60,000 bases of DNA from Symbiodinium natans (GCA_905221605.1 CAJNDS010002792.1:64001-124000), one strand, 5' to 3'; positions 31,160 through 40,843 are shown, counted from the stretch's first letter. Numbers and translations: made by a program. Notes: generated by a model from the letters alone, not told the origin.

Positions 31160-31510
31160 CTGTGAAAACCCTAAACCCTAAAACCCGCAAACCCCAAAAA
31201 CCCAAAACCCTAACACCCCAAACCCTTTAACCCTCAAACCTACACCCGTAAAACCCTCACACCTTAAACCCTTAAATGAAATCTTAAACCCTAAAACCTT
31301 AAACCCTCAGACTCTTGAAACCTCGAAGCCTGAAAGCCTTAAACCCAAAACCCTCAAACCCTTACACCCTGAACCCTTAAACCCTACACCTAAACTCTTA
31401 CACCCTTACGCCCTTAACACCTTGAACCGAAACCCCGGAACCCTTCTACCCTTAGACCACAAACCCTCGAACCCTTAAACGCTAAACTCTAAACCCTAAA
31501 ACCTAAACCC
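31160..31510. repeat. highly degenerate CCCTAAA field
   Basis: CCCTTAAA, CCCTCAAA, CCCTTACA, CCCTAAAA and similar units fill the stretch, in contrast to the clean tracts nearby. It looks like an old, mutated tract. Confidence 0.75.
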
Positions 31511-31511
31511 T

Positions 31512-31597
31512 AAATCTCCGCGAGCGGTCACGCATCAGGGGCCCGCCTGGCATCTTTGGCCTTTGCAATCTCCGGTCTACTCTCTGCCTGCCGAAGA
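31512..31597 (-). CDS. probable coding exon
   Basis: After CTTCGGCAG the minus strand reads AESRPEIAKAKDARRAPDA then a stop or splice. Confidence 0.5.
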
Positions 31598-31721
31598 TGA
31601 GGGTTTGGGTTTGGGGGTTTAGGGTTTAGGGTTTAGGGTTTAGGGTCTAGGGTTTAGGGCTTAGGGTTTAGGGTTCACGCGTACGGTATCCAGTCTTGCA
31701 CCGCCAGGGCACCCCTAAAGG

Positions 31722-31797
31722 CCTTCCTTGGCACCCTCCGAGTACAGCTGCTTGTCTCCCTCAGATACTTCTTCCGAGGTTGAGGTTCATGTAGCAA
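31722..31797 (-). CDS. probable coding exon
   Basis: The minus strand reads TSEEVSEGDKQLYSEGAKEG. The composition is clearly protein-like (acidic, few rare residues). No family. Confidence 0.6.
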
Positions 31798-32087
31798 CTC
31801 TGTACCCATAAACCATAAACACTAAACTCCTAAACCCCGTAAACTTCAAACCCCTGAACCCCTTCAGCCGGAGGGTTTCGGGTTTAGGTTTAAGAATCAA
31901 GGCTTAGGGTTGAAAGGTTCTGGGTTTAGGGTCTTCAACTAGGAGGGCCCTTAACACCCTTCCTTCACATAATAGCCCTCTTATTCCCCATAAGGGAAAG
32001 AATAAACTATCCCCCACAGCTTACGCAGTCAACAGCCTTCAGGCGGGCCGAAATCTGAGGGTTTAGCGATTAGGGTTTAGAGTTTAG

Positions 32088-32222
32088 GGCCTGACGAGCC
32101 TGGCCAGACCTTTGTGAACCGCTGCTTTCACCAGCAACTCCTCAAGGCCGCAGACAGCACCCCCCAAACCACGAGAAATCACGGCAAAAGAGGGCCTCAT
32201 CGGCTGGGGGTGTGCGTGCCTC
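32088..32222 (-). CDS. coding exon
   Basis: The minus strand reads SFAVISRGLGGAVCGLEELL then VKAAVHKGLARLV. A second frame (ARTPPADEALFCRDFSWFGG) is open upstream, so one exon may hide a junction. Confidence 0.5.
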
Positions 32223-32267
32223 AGAGACTGGTGACCTCCGAAAGGCTGTGAGCTCGGGTGTAGGGTT

Positions 32268-32407
32268 TAGGGTTAGGGTCTAGGGTTTAGGGTTTAGGGT
32301 TTAGGGTTTAGGGTTTAGGGTTTAGGGTTTAGGGTTTAGGGTTTAGGGTTTAGGGTTTAGGGTTTAGGGTTTAGGGTAGGGTTTAGGGTTTAGGGTTTAG
32401 GGTTTGG
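32268..32407 (+). repeat. telomere-repeat tract, about 19 units
   Basis: Nearly perfect TTTAGGG array with two one- to two-base slips, one of the longest in the mosaic. Confidence 0.95.
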
Positions 32408-32444
32408 GGTTGCTCTTTTCAACCTTCACACAGAGTTTCCACTA

Positions 32445-32500
32445 TAGTCCGAAGGGTCCATGTGCAGATATAGAGTATACTTGGGACTTCAAGACGTTCC
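32445..32500. mobile_element. partial family C element
   Basis: GAAGGGTCCATGTGCAGATA and GAGTATACTTGGGACTTCAA resemble one arm of family C. Confidence 0.5.
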
Positions 32501-32532
32501 TGCATACTGCCCTTTGGCCACAGGCATATACC

Positions 32533-32648
32533 ATACTACACCCAGGAGCAACCGGGGAACAAAAAAGGTACCTTTTTGGCTTAAAGAGGGTTTATGAGGG
32601 AACCTGAGCCCCTGAAAAAGGGAATAAGGGCCTACTCCGGGTCCCAGC
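32533..32648. mobile_element. family D element copy
   Basis: CCCAGGAGCAACCGGGGAAC, GGTACCTTTTTGGCTTAAAG, GAACCTGAGCCCCTGAAAAA and GGGCCTACTCCGGGTCCCAG. Confidence 0.8.
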
Positions 32649-32665
32649 ATATGGCGATCTGTACC

Positions 32666-32696
<31 letters not shown>

Positions 32697-32724
32697 ATAT
32701 ACATATATATATATATACATATAC

Positions 32725-32765
<41 letters not shown>

Positions 32766-32774
32766 CATGGTCAC

Positions 32775-32935
32775 TTTCTCTCAATGATGGTCCCTTGTAC
32801 ATTTTTTGGGCTCGCCATGATAAGGCGGCCCCGAATATTTCGGGTACCCATTTCAAAACAGGCCCTACTTTTACAGATCTGAGCATGCACATGTTGGTTG
32901 CAACAAGGGGCCGACAGCGCAAACCCCAAATGTGA
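32775..32935 (-). CDS. coding exon
   Basis: The minus strand reads [20 protein letters not shown], then [20 protein letters not shown] and [10 protein letters not shown] before the AT microsatellite. Continuous and protein-like, one of the longer exons. Confidence 0.6.
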
Positions 32936-33067
32936 GGATCATCGTCGTTGAGAATTAACTGGAGACTCTGGGTGTCCCAAGGCGTAGGGTTTAGAGGGTT
33001 TAGAGGGTTTAGAGGGTTTAGGGTTTAGGGTTAGGGTTTACAGGGTTTAGGGTTTGGGGCGGCAGAG

Positions 33068-33178
33068 TTTAGGGTTTCGGGCTTCGGGAAGCAAACCAGG
33101 AGCAAACCGCTCGAACTCTAGCTGAGCAGATCTATGAGGGCAGCTCTCAAAACATGATGCTTCGTTTTTGTTGAGCAA
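33068..33178 (-). CDS. coding exon
   Basis: The minus strand reads LLNKNEASCFESCPHRSAQL then EFERFAPGLLPEA, flanked by telomere tracts. Confidence 0.6.
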
Positions 33179-33289
33179 CCCTAAACCCTAAACCCTAAAC
33201 CCTGGACCCTAAACCCTAAACCCTAAACCCTAAACCCTAAACCCTAAACCCTAAACCCTAAACCCGCCCCAGAAGCCAGAGATGAAGCT

Positions 33290-33438
33290 CTTGTATAGGG
33301 AGGGGCCCCTTACCATACCTAACTGTAGTTCAGGGACTTTATAACCTGAGTTAGGATTCTTTAAATCCAGCTTAGGGTCCCTTGTAACTCAACTTATAAC
33401 TACCGGGGGGGGGGGGGGGGGTGGAGCCCTCATTGTAG
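33290..33438. mobile_element. family B element with expanded poly-G
   Basis: CTTGTATAGGGAGGGGCCCC, CTGTAGTTCAGGGACTTTAT, ACTCAACTTATAACTACC, then G18 and CCCTCATTGTAG. On the minus strand the end CCCTATACAAG is a natural acceptor for SFISGFWG. Confidence 0.75.
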
Positions 33439-33484
33439 GACTGCTGCGAGAGCCCTAAACCCTAAACCCTAAAAGCCCCTTTAC

Positions 33485-33560
33485 CTCTGAAGCTCAAAAC
33501 TCAAACTCCTCGGCGCCTTGCTTTTGGGGCCACTACCCGCTAACCCATTCTCAGGAGTCT
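33485..33560 (-). CDS. coding exon
   Basis: PENGLAGSGPKSKAPRSLSF then ELQ, followed by donor GTAAAGG on the minus strand. Confidence 0.6.
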
Positions 33561-33667
33561 AAGGGTTAAGGGTTTATAGGGTATAGGGTATAGGGTATAA
33601 TTAGGGTTTAGGGTTTAGGGTTTAGGGTTTAGGGTTTAGGGGTGGAGGGTTTAGGGTTGAAGTGCTT

Positions 33668-33757
33668 GGGGGGGGACTTCGAGCTGGGGTCCGCACAGCC
33701 GGGCCGATTCCAACGTCGGCGAGGGGCTCGCGCCTGCGTGGTACTTTGGAGTCAACC
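33668..33757 (-). CDS. coding exon
   Basis: The acceptor TTCTTTTTCCAG (with a pyrimidine tract) precedes VDSKVPRRREPLADVGIGPA then VRTPARSP. Confidence 0.55.
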
Positions 33758-33887
33758 CTGGAAAAAGAAGTGTACACTATTGTTTAGGGTTTAGGGTTTA
33801 GGGTTTAATTAGGGTTGAGGTACAAGTAGCTGTAGCAGGAACCCAGAACCAAAAAAAGCAGTCAAGTGTAGTACCCCAAAACCCAGC

Positions 33888-33990
33888 TTCATGGTATGGC
33901 TTCAGAGGCCCCGGATTGAACAGCTTCGACCTGATCCCGAGGTTTGCCGGGGGCCAGGCACTTTATCGACCATCGAGCATACCTGGCCTA
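33888..33990 (-). CDS. coding exon
   Basis: The minus strand reads ARYARWSIKCLAPGKPRDQV then EAVQSGASEAIP. Confidence 0.55.
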
Positions 33991-34117
33991 AACCCTAAAC
34001 CCTAAACCCTAAACCTGAACCCCAACCCTGAACCCTAACCCTAAACCCCAAACCCTAAACCCCGTGCCTGCGACGTGGCCTGGGCGGGGGGGGGGGGGGG
34101 GGGCTGCTCCCCGGCTT

Positions 34118-34165
34118 ACAGCGACTGGTAGCTTTCCAGAATGCGAAAGAAGCCCTGTAGAAACC
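34118..34165 (-). CDS. short coding exon
   Basis: LQGFFRILESYQSL is followed by the donor GTAAGCCGG on the minus strand. A poly-G run lies in the following intron. Confidence 0.5.
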
Positions 34166-34499
34166 TGAGCCCTAAAGTTTAGAGTTTAGGGCCTTTAGGG
34201 CCTTTAGGGTTTAGGGTTCCCCAAAACCAAAATCCTAAACCTTACAGCATCAGTCCTACATAACAAGAGCCCCGATACAGCCCACAATCCCGAACAACAA
34301 GCATCCCATGAAGCCCTAAATCATACACGGCCAGCGAGCAAAACCATCTATTGCGCCCTAAACCCTAAACTCTCCATAAAGTCCAGAAGCCCCCATGAAA
34401 CCACAAACCCAAGGCTCTCTCCTAAACCCTAAACCCTAAACCCTAAACCCCAAACCCCAAACCCCAAACCCTAAACCCTAAACCCTAAACCCTAAAGAA

Positions 34500-34605
34500 G
34501 CGTCAACATCCCCAAGCCTTGGCTTTGGTGAGGCCACTGCGGCGGCGGCAGGCAAGACTCGACCTGCCACTGCTCTCAAAGTAGCCAAGGAGTAAGGAAG
34601 GGTTT
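34500..34605 (-). CDS. coding exon, strand likely minus
   Basis: Minus: SLATLRAVAGRVLPAAAAVA then SPKPRLGDVDA. Plus: EASTSPSLGFGEATAAAAGK then a stop. Both are open; minus agrees with the neighbours. Confidence 0.45.
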
Positions 34606-34749
34606 TGGGGGGTGTGGGTGTAGGGTTTAGGGTTTAGGGTTTAGGGTTGAGGGTTTGGGGTTTAGGGTTGAGGGTTGAGGGTTGAAGGGTTAAGGGTGAA
34701 GAGTTTCGGGTTTCGGGTTTAGGAGGGATGGGTTAAGGGTTAAGAGTGT

Positions 34750-34893
34750 AGGCTTGAGGATCTTTTCGGGGGCAGGCTCACAAGGGAAGCGGATGAATGC
34801 CGCAAGAAGGACAGGTCCCACATTTGAAGTCGACATGCCTTCCGTTACGTTAAACCCACATAGAAACCTGCAGTATTCCAAAGAGTAAGCCTC
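34750..34893 (-). CDS. coding exon
   Basis: The minus strand reads AYSLEYCRFLCGFNVTEGMS, then TSNVGPVLLAAFIRFPCEPA and PEKI. Confidence 0.6.
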
Positions 34894-34934
34894 AACCCGA
34901 AACACGAAGCCCTCAACCCTAACCCAACACCTCA

Positions 34935-35212
34935 AGCCCCAAACCCCAAACCCTAAACCCTAAACCCTAAACCCCTAAACCCCTAAACCCCTAAACCCTA
35001 AACCCTAAACCCCTAAACCCCTAAACCCCTAAACCCCTAAACCCCTTAACCCCTTAACCCCTTAACCCCTTAACCCCTTAACCCCTAAACCCCTAAACCC
35101 CTAAACCCCTAAACCCTAAACCCTAAACCCCTAAACCCCTAAACCCTAAAACCCTAAACCCCTAAACCCCTAAACCCCTAAACCCCTAAACCCTAAACCC
35201 TAAACCTCAAGC
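34935..35212 (-). repeat. telomere-variant array CCCCTAAA / CCCCTTAA
   Basis: Blocks of CCCTAAA change to CCCCTAAA, then six CCCCTTAA, then back. Sharp block boundaries indicate local slippage or gene conversion rather than direct telomerase addition. Confidence 0.9.
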
Positions 35213-35215
35213 CCC

Positions 35216-35294
35216 ACTCAGCGCCTGGAGTGATGGCATGGCTTCGCGGAGCTTCGCAAAGGCCTGCAGGCACGATGCTTCAAAGGACACCCCC
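35216..35294 (-). CDS. coding exon
   Basis: The minus strand reads VSFEASCLQAFAKLREAMPS then LQALS. A helical, typical coding composition. Confidence 0.6.
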
Positions 35295-35297
35295 CAC

Positions 35298-35405
35298 CCT
35301 AAACCCCACACCCCAAACCCTAAACCCTAAACCCTAAACCCTAAACCCTAAACCCTAAACCCTAAACCCTAAACCCTAAACCCTCGCCCTAAACCCTAAA
35401 CCCCC
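35298..35405 (-). repeat. telomere-repeat tract (CCCTAAA)
   Basis: About fourteen units between two coding exons that are both read on the minus strand. Confidence 0.95.
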
Positions 35406-35418
35406 AAAACCCTAAAAC

Positions 35419-35618
35419 CCACAAAGAGGGTGGATGTTTTGGGGTTCTGGGCCTTGTCCACTGGGAGGTCGACTTTGGCTGCTGCTTTCTGCACATCCTC
35501 AGCAAAGGGCTCTGAAGAAACAATCCCAGGATAGGGAGTTTTTGGGAAGTTTTCTGGAAGTTTGCGAACTTTCGGCTTGGAAAACTCAAGAACCCAGAGG
35601 TCGTGAAGTTCGTACAAC
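35419..35618 (-). CDS. 200-nt coding exon, unrecognised protein
   Basis: The minus strand reads ELHDLWVLEFSKPKVRKLPE, then NFPKTPYPGIVSSEPFAEDV and QKAAAKVDLPVDKAQNPKTS. The donor is GTTTTAGG, made by a telomere-like unit. This is among the most protein-like exons in the window. Confidence 0.7.
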
Positions 35619-35704
35619 TTAGCATGATTGTTGTTATTCTTATCTATAATGATTCTGAATTAACATGATTGTTGTTCTTCTTATCTAGTCTATAATGACA
35701 AGAG

Positions 35705-35757
35705 TTACAAGCTGCACTACCTGGTTCTTTCTGGGCCTGGTGGTCTTTATCCGTATT
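35705..35757 (-). CDS. short coding exon beside a family A element
   Basis: The minus strand reads NTDKDHQAQKEP before donor GTAGTGC. Its 5' end carries the direct repeat of the neighbouring element. Confidence 0.4.
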
Positions 35758-35868
35758 TTGGGATATTCCCCCTATACTAATCGTCCCTAATAGGGATTCT
35801 GGTACTCTCGAATAATATAATCCCGATTAAGGACTGTTAGTGGTGGGGGAACATCCCAATCCGTATTT
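35749..35868. mobile_element. family A element with 10-bp direct repeats
   Basis: ATCCGTATTT at 35749-35758 and 35859-35868 flanks TTGGGATATTCCCCCTATAC to GTGGGGGAACATCCCA (100 bp). Inverted ends and a perfect direct repeat make this the clearest young insertion in the window. Confidence 0.9.
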
Positions 35869-35960
35869 CTAAGTGCACGTGAGCTGCGCTCTTGGGTGCT
35901 GCTCGAGCAGCACTTGTTCATCGTCGACCTTGTTCTGAAATCCAAACCTGTCCTGCGGAC
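35869..35960 (-). CDS. probable coding exon
   Basis: The minus strand reads FGFQNKVDDEQVLLEQHPRA then QL; the junction with the exon across the element is unresolved. Confidence 0.45.
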
Positions 35961-36328
35961 CACCCCTGCTCAAAACCAAAACACCCTGCGCACAAAAGAA
36001 AGAACAAACTGAACCCCTAAACCCTAGAGCCTAACATGATGTAAGGACCCTATTCCTTGGGGCCCTAAAAAAACCTACGTAGCTACGTGCCATGGGGGTC
36101 TCCTAGTCCCCCCACCCCCCACCCTTCCCTGCCCAACGAAGAGAAAATTCTCAAAGGGGTTTAGGGTTTAGGGTTCTCAACCGGTGGGTACGGCTACTAG
36201 TCTCAGCACTAACCTTGTCCTCATAAACCCTTACCAGATCCTCTCCAACCCTAAGGCGGAATCTCTGAGCCCTGAACCCCGAAACCCTTAACCCTAAAAC
36301 CTAAACCCTAAACTCCAAATCCCCAAAC

Positions 36329-36396
36329 CTGAGGCCCAACAGGATCACCTCGAGGCCCGCACCACAGGCCACGCCTGCTTCCTGGTAGGTCGTCTT
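36329..36396 (-). CDS. coding exon
   Basis: KTTYQEAGVACGAGLEVILL then GL. The donor after CTCAG is GTTTGGGG, a telomere-like unit. Confidence 0.6.
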
Positions 36397-36416
36397 AGGG
36401 TTTAGGGTTTAGGGTC

Positions 36417-36496
36417 TAGGGTTTGGGGTTTGGGGTTTGGGGTTTGGGGTTTGGGGTTTGGGGTTTGGGGTTTGGGGTTTGGGGTTTGGGGTTTAG
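36417..36496 (+). repeat. homogeneous (TTTGGGG)n variant array
   Basis: About ten TTTGGGG units follow a few TTTAGGG units: a single-base variant amplified as a block. Confidence 0.9.
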
Positions 36497-36709
36497 GCGT
36501 TAGGGGGCTCGAGTTGTGGGGAAGGGGAGGTTTGCTTGTTTATGTTGCTTGTCTTGGCGGGCTTTAAGGGTCTTCATAGCTGCACGGGCTTTATGGCTTC
36601 AGTCTTACTATGCTGATCTGTGTGGTTGTTTAGGGCTTAAGGCTTCGGGCTTAGGAGCTCTGCCTTGGCCTTTTGGCTGCGGGCTCAGGTTGCCTTCAAT
36701 CTAGTTCAA

Positions 36710-36804
36710 CTGCCAACACAGGTTGGTAATACTAGAAGCCTGTCCGTAACAACCTTAACTTTGAGACAGGGTTTTGGAAGAGGAAATTCATTTGTGACCG
36801 CAAC
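36710..36804 (-). CDS. coding exon
   Basis: The minus strand reads VAVTNEFPLPKPCLKVKVVT then DRLLVLPTCVGS and a stop, so it may be a terminal exon or read into an intron. Confidence 0.5.
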
Positions 36805-36977
36805 CTTAAAACCTGACCCTCCCGGCCGCCTCAAACTTCTGCCCCTTAAGCAAGACGGAAGCTGACACCCTCAGGCACTTTCCAGACAGCCCGAACAGCC
36901 AAACCCGAAACCCCCAAAGCCCCCCAAAGCCCCCCCAAAACCCCTCAACAAATCCTAAGCCCTAAACCCAACCCGAC

Positions 36978-37062
36978 CTCTGCTTCAGCTTTGCTGGACG
37001 CTCTAAGAACTGATCGAAGACATCGCTGAGAGGCTTGAACCTGGGTGTCGGCTTCCGGATGT
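36978..37062 (-). CDS. coding exon
   Basis: IRKPTPRFKPLSDVFDQFLE then RPAKLKQ, followed by donor GTCGGGTTGGG. Strong coding character, no family. Confidence 0.65.
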
Positions 37063-37151
37063 TTAGGGAAGAAACCATCAAAACCAGGGTACTGGTTTAG
37101 GGCTTAGGGTCTAGGGTTTGGGGGTCTAGCAGGCCTTGAAAGGAATTCTAA

Positions 37152-37206
37152 TTGAGGGTACGATAATCCCTATTCAGGACTGTTAGTACAAGGGGGAACA
37201 TCCCAA
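37152..37206. mobile_element. right half of a family A element
   Basis: GATAATCCCTATTCAGGACT and TAGTACAAGGGGGAACATCC; the left arm is not recognisable. Confidence 0.65.
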
Positions 37207-37290
37207 GGCTCAGGGTTTTAATTTGTGGTTTAGGCGTTTCGGGGTTTCAGGGTGTAGGGGCTGCTGAGCTTCCTAGGGCACAAGTAAAGT

Positions 37291-37393
37291 CCCTAAACCC
37301 TAAACCCTAAACCCTAAACCCTAAACCCTAAACCCTAAACCCTAAACCCTAAACCCTAAACCCTAAACCCTAAACCCTAAACCCTAAACCCTG
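37291..37393 (-). repeat. telomere-repeat tract (CCCTAAA)14
   Basis: Fourteen or so clean units; GTAAAG occurs at both borders as a possible short direct repeat. Confidence 0.95.
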
Positions 37394-37699
37394 TTCGTAA
37401 AGGGTTTGAGGATTTGGGGGGCTTGAGGGCTGACAAGTTTAGAGTTTAGCGTGTGTTGACCCCAAAATGCCTAAACCCCTTAAACCCTAAACCCTAAAAA
37501 GCACCCGAAACCCTTGAACCCTGCAGTTTAGTCAGGGATTTGTGTTTGCCCCTAGGACTCAGTAAACTCTGGGGGCCCTACATTTCTACATCCCCGTGCG
37601 CACCAAAACCCGAAACCCCAAACCCTAAAGCCTGCACCCTAAATCCTGTACCCTGTGCCGTAAACCCTAAACCCTGAACCTTAACCTAAACCTCGAAGC

Positions 37700-37775
37700 C
37701 CCTAAGCTTCCAAAGGCTGCCGGATGAAGATGCGCAGGGCTTTTGTGGGGGGCAAGGAGCGGAGTTCTAGGTTTA
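37700..37775 (-). CDS. probable coding exon
   Basis: The minus strand reads ELRSLPPTKALRIFIRQPLE. Confidence 0.45.
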
Positions 37776-37956
37776 GTTCGCCTCCTCGCGAGAGATCTTT
37801 TAAGGGTCTAGGGGTTTGGTGTTTTAGGGTATTCGGGTGCTAGGATTGTTTAGGGTTATAAAGATATCCGGATGTAATCCTTTCATGTTTATGCTTTGAA
37901 GCACAAGATACCCCAAACTCTAACCCACCCCCCTATGAGAGTTCTGAGTTCAGATT

Positions 37957-38212
37957 AGGGTTGCCGGTCCAGAGTAGGTTTCTGTGGTGCTGGGGGGGGG
38001 GTCTTGCGACATCACTGCGGGCGTTGAACAGCCCAACGACCCGACAAAAACCCAGCAGTTCCAAACCCAAAACCCGTGAAACCCATAAACCCTTACACCC
38101 AAAAACCCGAAACCCGAAACCCAAAACCCTAAACGGATGTAGGGCCTAGGGCCACCCAAATGCTGCAAACCCAGAAGCCTCCGAGCCTGCATGTCGGCCG
38201 CTACTCCCCCCC
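37957..38212 (-). CDS. two probable exons
   Basis: The minus strand reads GVAADMQARRLLGLQHLGG at about 38150-38212 and RVVGLFNARSDVARP with HHRNLLWTGNPN at 37957-38040. A degenerate telomere-like tract lies between them and is probably the intron. Confidence 0.45.
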
Positions 38213-38451
38213 CCAAAAAAAATAGCTTAGGGTTTAGGGTTGAGGGTTTAGGGTTTAAAGTTTAGGGTTTCGGGTTTAGGGTTTAGGGTTCAAGCACTAA
38301 GCCCGAATTCCTAAGACCCTAATCCCTACGCCCGAAATCCAAACCCGAAACCCGAAACCAGAAACCCGAAACTCTAAACCCCAAACCGCAAACCCCAAAC
38401 CCTAAACCCTAAACCCCAAACCCTGAACCCTAAACCTAAACCCTGAACCCT

Positions 38452-38545
38452 CCCAGACCGACCATCCCCGCCTCGTCATGGGCTCAGCCTTTCCCATGGC
38501 CTCGCAGAGGGCGGACTCCGGCTGCTCGCACCTTACTTGGAGGTT
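38452..38545 (-). CDS. coding exon
   Basis: The minus strand reads VRCEQPESALCEAMGKAEPM then TRRGWSVW. Confidence 0.55.
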
Positions 38546-38702
38546 TAGGGTTTAGGGTTTAGGGTTTGGGGTTGAGGGTTTAGGGTTTGGGGGTACTTAT
38601 CAACCAAATATGACTGTACTTAATAACCCACTTATAAGCCCCTTAAGTGCCCTAATATGGTTAAAAGTACAGTTACAAGTAGCGGTTCCGAGGACACTTT
38701 TA

Positions 38703-38905
38703 CTAGACCCGCGAGTAACCTAGGAATCAAGAGGGTTGAGGGTTTTAACAGGGTTTGGGGTTTCGGGTTTAGGGTCTCGGGTTTAGGGCTTAGGGTTTAG
38801 GGTGTAGAGTTTCGGGCTTAGGGTGGCCCCAAAAATGATCTAGTGGTAAACAGGGTGCCCTTGTTGGCTTCAAGGGGCTTCCGCGGGAACCTTAAGGTTT
38901 AGGGT
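38703..38905. mobile_element. family D element interrupted by telomere-like repeats
   Basis: CTAGACCCGCGAGTAACCTA and GGAATCAAGAGG, then a degenerate TTTAGGG tract (38735-38825), then AACAGGGTGCCCTTGTTGGC and CTTCCGCGGGAACC. Confidence 0.65.
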
Positions 38906-38915
38906 TTAGGGTCCC

Positions 38916-38955
38916 TGCATCTTGCGCCCCACAGCTCCGACAAAAATGAGCCCCA
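38916..38955 (-). CDS. short coding exon
   Basis: Acceptor TTAGGCAG precedes VGLIFVGAVGRKMQ (hydrophobic) on the minus strand. Confidence 0.45.
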
Positions 38956-39227
38956 CTGCCTAAGCCCCAAGGTTCAAAACGCAGTTCGTGTCTGGGTTTT
39001 GGTTCTGGCTTTCTATTATGGAATGTAGCCACTCAGACCGAAACTACACCCCTCCAGCCCCTCTCCCACAGCAGCCAGAAAAAGCAAGTTCTTCTGACCA
39101 AAAACAAACACTACATCCCCAAATCCCTACCGCCTACTGTAAACCCTAAACCCTAAACCCTAAGCCCTCAACCCTACACCCTAAACCCTAAACCCTAAAC
39201 CCGAAAACCAAACCCTAGACATTTCTC

Positions 39228-39325
39228 CTCCCAAGCTCCCGACCACACCCAGGTGGACCGCCTCCCGCGTGGCGCCTGCTGACGAAGAGCTGTGCGGCTG
39301 CGATTCGCGCTTAGAGTTCAGAACG
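39228..39325 (-). CDS. probable coding exon
   Basis: The minus strand reads KRESQPHSSSSAGATREAVH then LGVVGSLG. Confidence 0.5.
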
Positions 39326-39394
39326 CCCTAAAAGCCCTGAACCCTATACTGTAAACCCTAAAACCCTAAACCCTCAACCCCTAAAACCACTGAA

Positions 39395-39556
39395 ACCCCC
39401 AAAACCCCCAAAACCCCTAAGACCCCTAAAACCCCTAAAACCCCTAAAACCCCTAAAACCCCTAAAACCCCTAGAACCCCTCAACCCAAAAACCCCAAAA
39501 ACCCCTAACACCCTAAAAACCCCTAAAACCCCAAAACCCCAAAACCCCTAAACCTG
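39395..39556 (-). repeat. homogenised (CCCCTAAAA)n array
   Basis: Nine-base units CCCCTAAAA repeat about ten times, distinct from the 7-mer tracts. Confidence 0.85.
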
Positions 39557-39791
39557 GGTGGGGTGTCGACGTTGGGAGATTTTGGGGGTTTGTGCTATAC
39601 AGGCCGGTGGCCTCTTTATCTGTTCCCTCTATACCTGAATATTGCCCCCAGATACCCTAAGAAGAGCCCCGAATATATGCCCTATAAGCCAGAAACCCTA
39701 CTTAAACCCTAAACCCTACACCCTAAACCTTAAACCCTACAAGGTTTATGCTGTGTCAAAAGCCGCAGCCAGGCCGTGGAAGCTTGGGTTT

Positions 39792-39994
39792 CCCTAAGGG
39801 CCCATGTACCTACAAGGGGGGGGAGGGGGGAGTTAGGGTTGAGGGTTTAGGGTCTAGGGTCTAGGGTCCAGGGTTTAGGATTTAGGGTGTAGGGTTTAGG
39901 GTTTAGGGTGTATATGCTTGGGCCTTTAAAGGGGTTCTCATATAGTAGCTTTAGGGCCCAAGTACATACTATACAGGTACATGGACCCTTAGGG
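39792..39994. mobile_element. family C element interrupted by a telomere tract
   Basis: CCCTAAGGGCCCATGTACCT at the left and AGGTACATGGACCCTTAGGG at the right are near-perfect inverted ends. A TTTAGGG tract fills 39834-39910 next to the left end. Confidence 0.85.
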
Positions 39995-40069
39995 CTTTCA
40001 GCAATGACGCTCTCCTTACAGGCTCTGCGTAGGGAATTTGGGAATTAGGTACCTATGTTGATTTCCCTC

Positions 40070-40195
40070 AAAGGGCTGTGTAGGGGATTTCTACTGGGCT
40101 ATCGAATCCGTTCCGCTGGTTTCAGGGGCTGATGACGGGGACATGCTGCACTTGAAGGCTTCTAAGAGGCTCGGAGGTGGTACTGCCAAAGACAA
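40070..40195 (-). CDS. coding exon
   Basis: The minus strand reads VPPPSLLEAFKCSMSPSSAP then ETSGTDSIAQ; an alternative frame is open at its 5' part. Confidence 0.5.
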
Positions 40196-40206
40196 GACTT
40201 GTCGTG

Positions 40207-40335
40207 GATGCTACCAGGAGGGGCCCCCCCCTAGTTATAAGTAAAGCTATAAGGACCTTAAATTGGGTTATAAGGATCCTAACTCAGGTTATAAGTCCCT
40301 CAACTACAGTTAGTATAGTAAGTTGTACCTCCCTA
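40207..40335. mobile_element. family B element copy
   Basis: CAGGAGGGGCCCCCCCCTAG, TTATAAGTAAAGCTATAAGG, TAACTCAGGTTATAAGTCCC and AGTTAGTATAGTAAG. Confidence 0.8.
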
Positions 40336-40373
40336 ACCCTACCCAGCAACTTACCGGTTCTTCCCGGAGATTT

Positions 40374-40597
40374 GGACGTGGGAGTCTAGGGACCCTCCTC
40401 TGAGCCTGCAAGGGTTACCGTAGCTCCCACCCTCCAAACTCGTGCTGGAGCATGTTCCACTCCCTTAGCCTGCCATAGTGAATAACACCTCCTGAACCTA
40501 AACCCTAAACCCTCAACCCTCAACCCTGAATCTTGGTCCACGGGCCTCCTCTGCAGCGGCCTGAGGAAAGATGATCCAAGCTTTCCCAACATGGGGG
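40374..40597 (-). CDS. two exons joined by a telomere-repeat intron
   Basis: Exon 40546-40597 (GSSFLRPLQR) and an exon from 40488 down (CYSLWQAKGVEHAPARVWRV then GATVTLAGSEEG) join in phase when 40489-40545 is removed. That 57-nt intron has a GC donor (AGGAG|GCCC), an AG acceptor, and a body of degenerate TTTAGGG. CCTCCT occurs at both borders. Confidence 0.7.
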
Positions 40598-40606
40598 GTG
40601 GGGGGG

Positions 40607-40812
40607 GGGTACTTGGAGGTTCATGGGTACTTATACCCCTTTAGGGTTCAGGGTTTAGGGTTTCGGATTTAGGGTTTAGGGTTTAGGGTTCAGGGTTTAG
40701 AGTTACAACCCCAATTGTAAGTCCACTTATAACCTACTTAGAGGACTTAAGGGGCTTATCTGTACAGTTCTAATTGGGGCTGTAAGTACCCTGAACCTCC
40801 AAGTACCCTTGT
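40607..40812. mobile_element. inverted-end element interrupted by a telomere tract
   Basis: GGTACTTGGAGGTTCATGGG and GTACTTATA at the left mirror TGTAAGTACCCTGAACCTCC and AAGTACC at the right. TTTAGGG variants fill 40640-40715. A shorter relative lies at 38595-38700. Confidence 0.75.
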
Positions 40813-40843
40813 ATCGGGGTGTCCCATAAAAGGGACTATGTTG

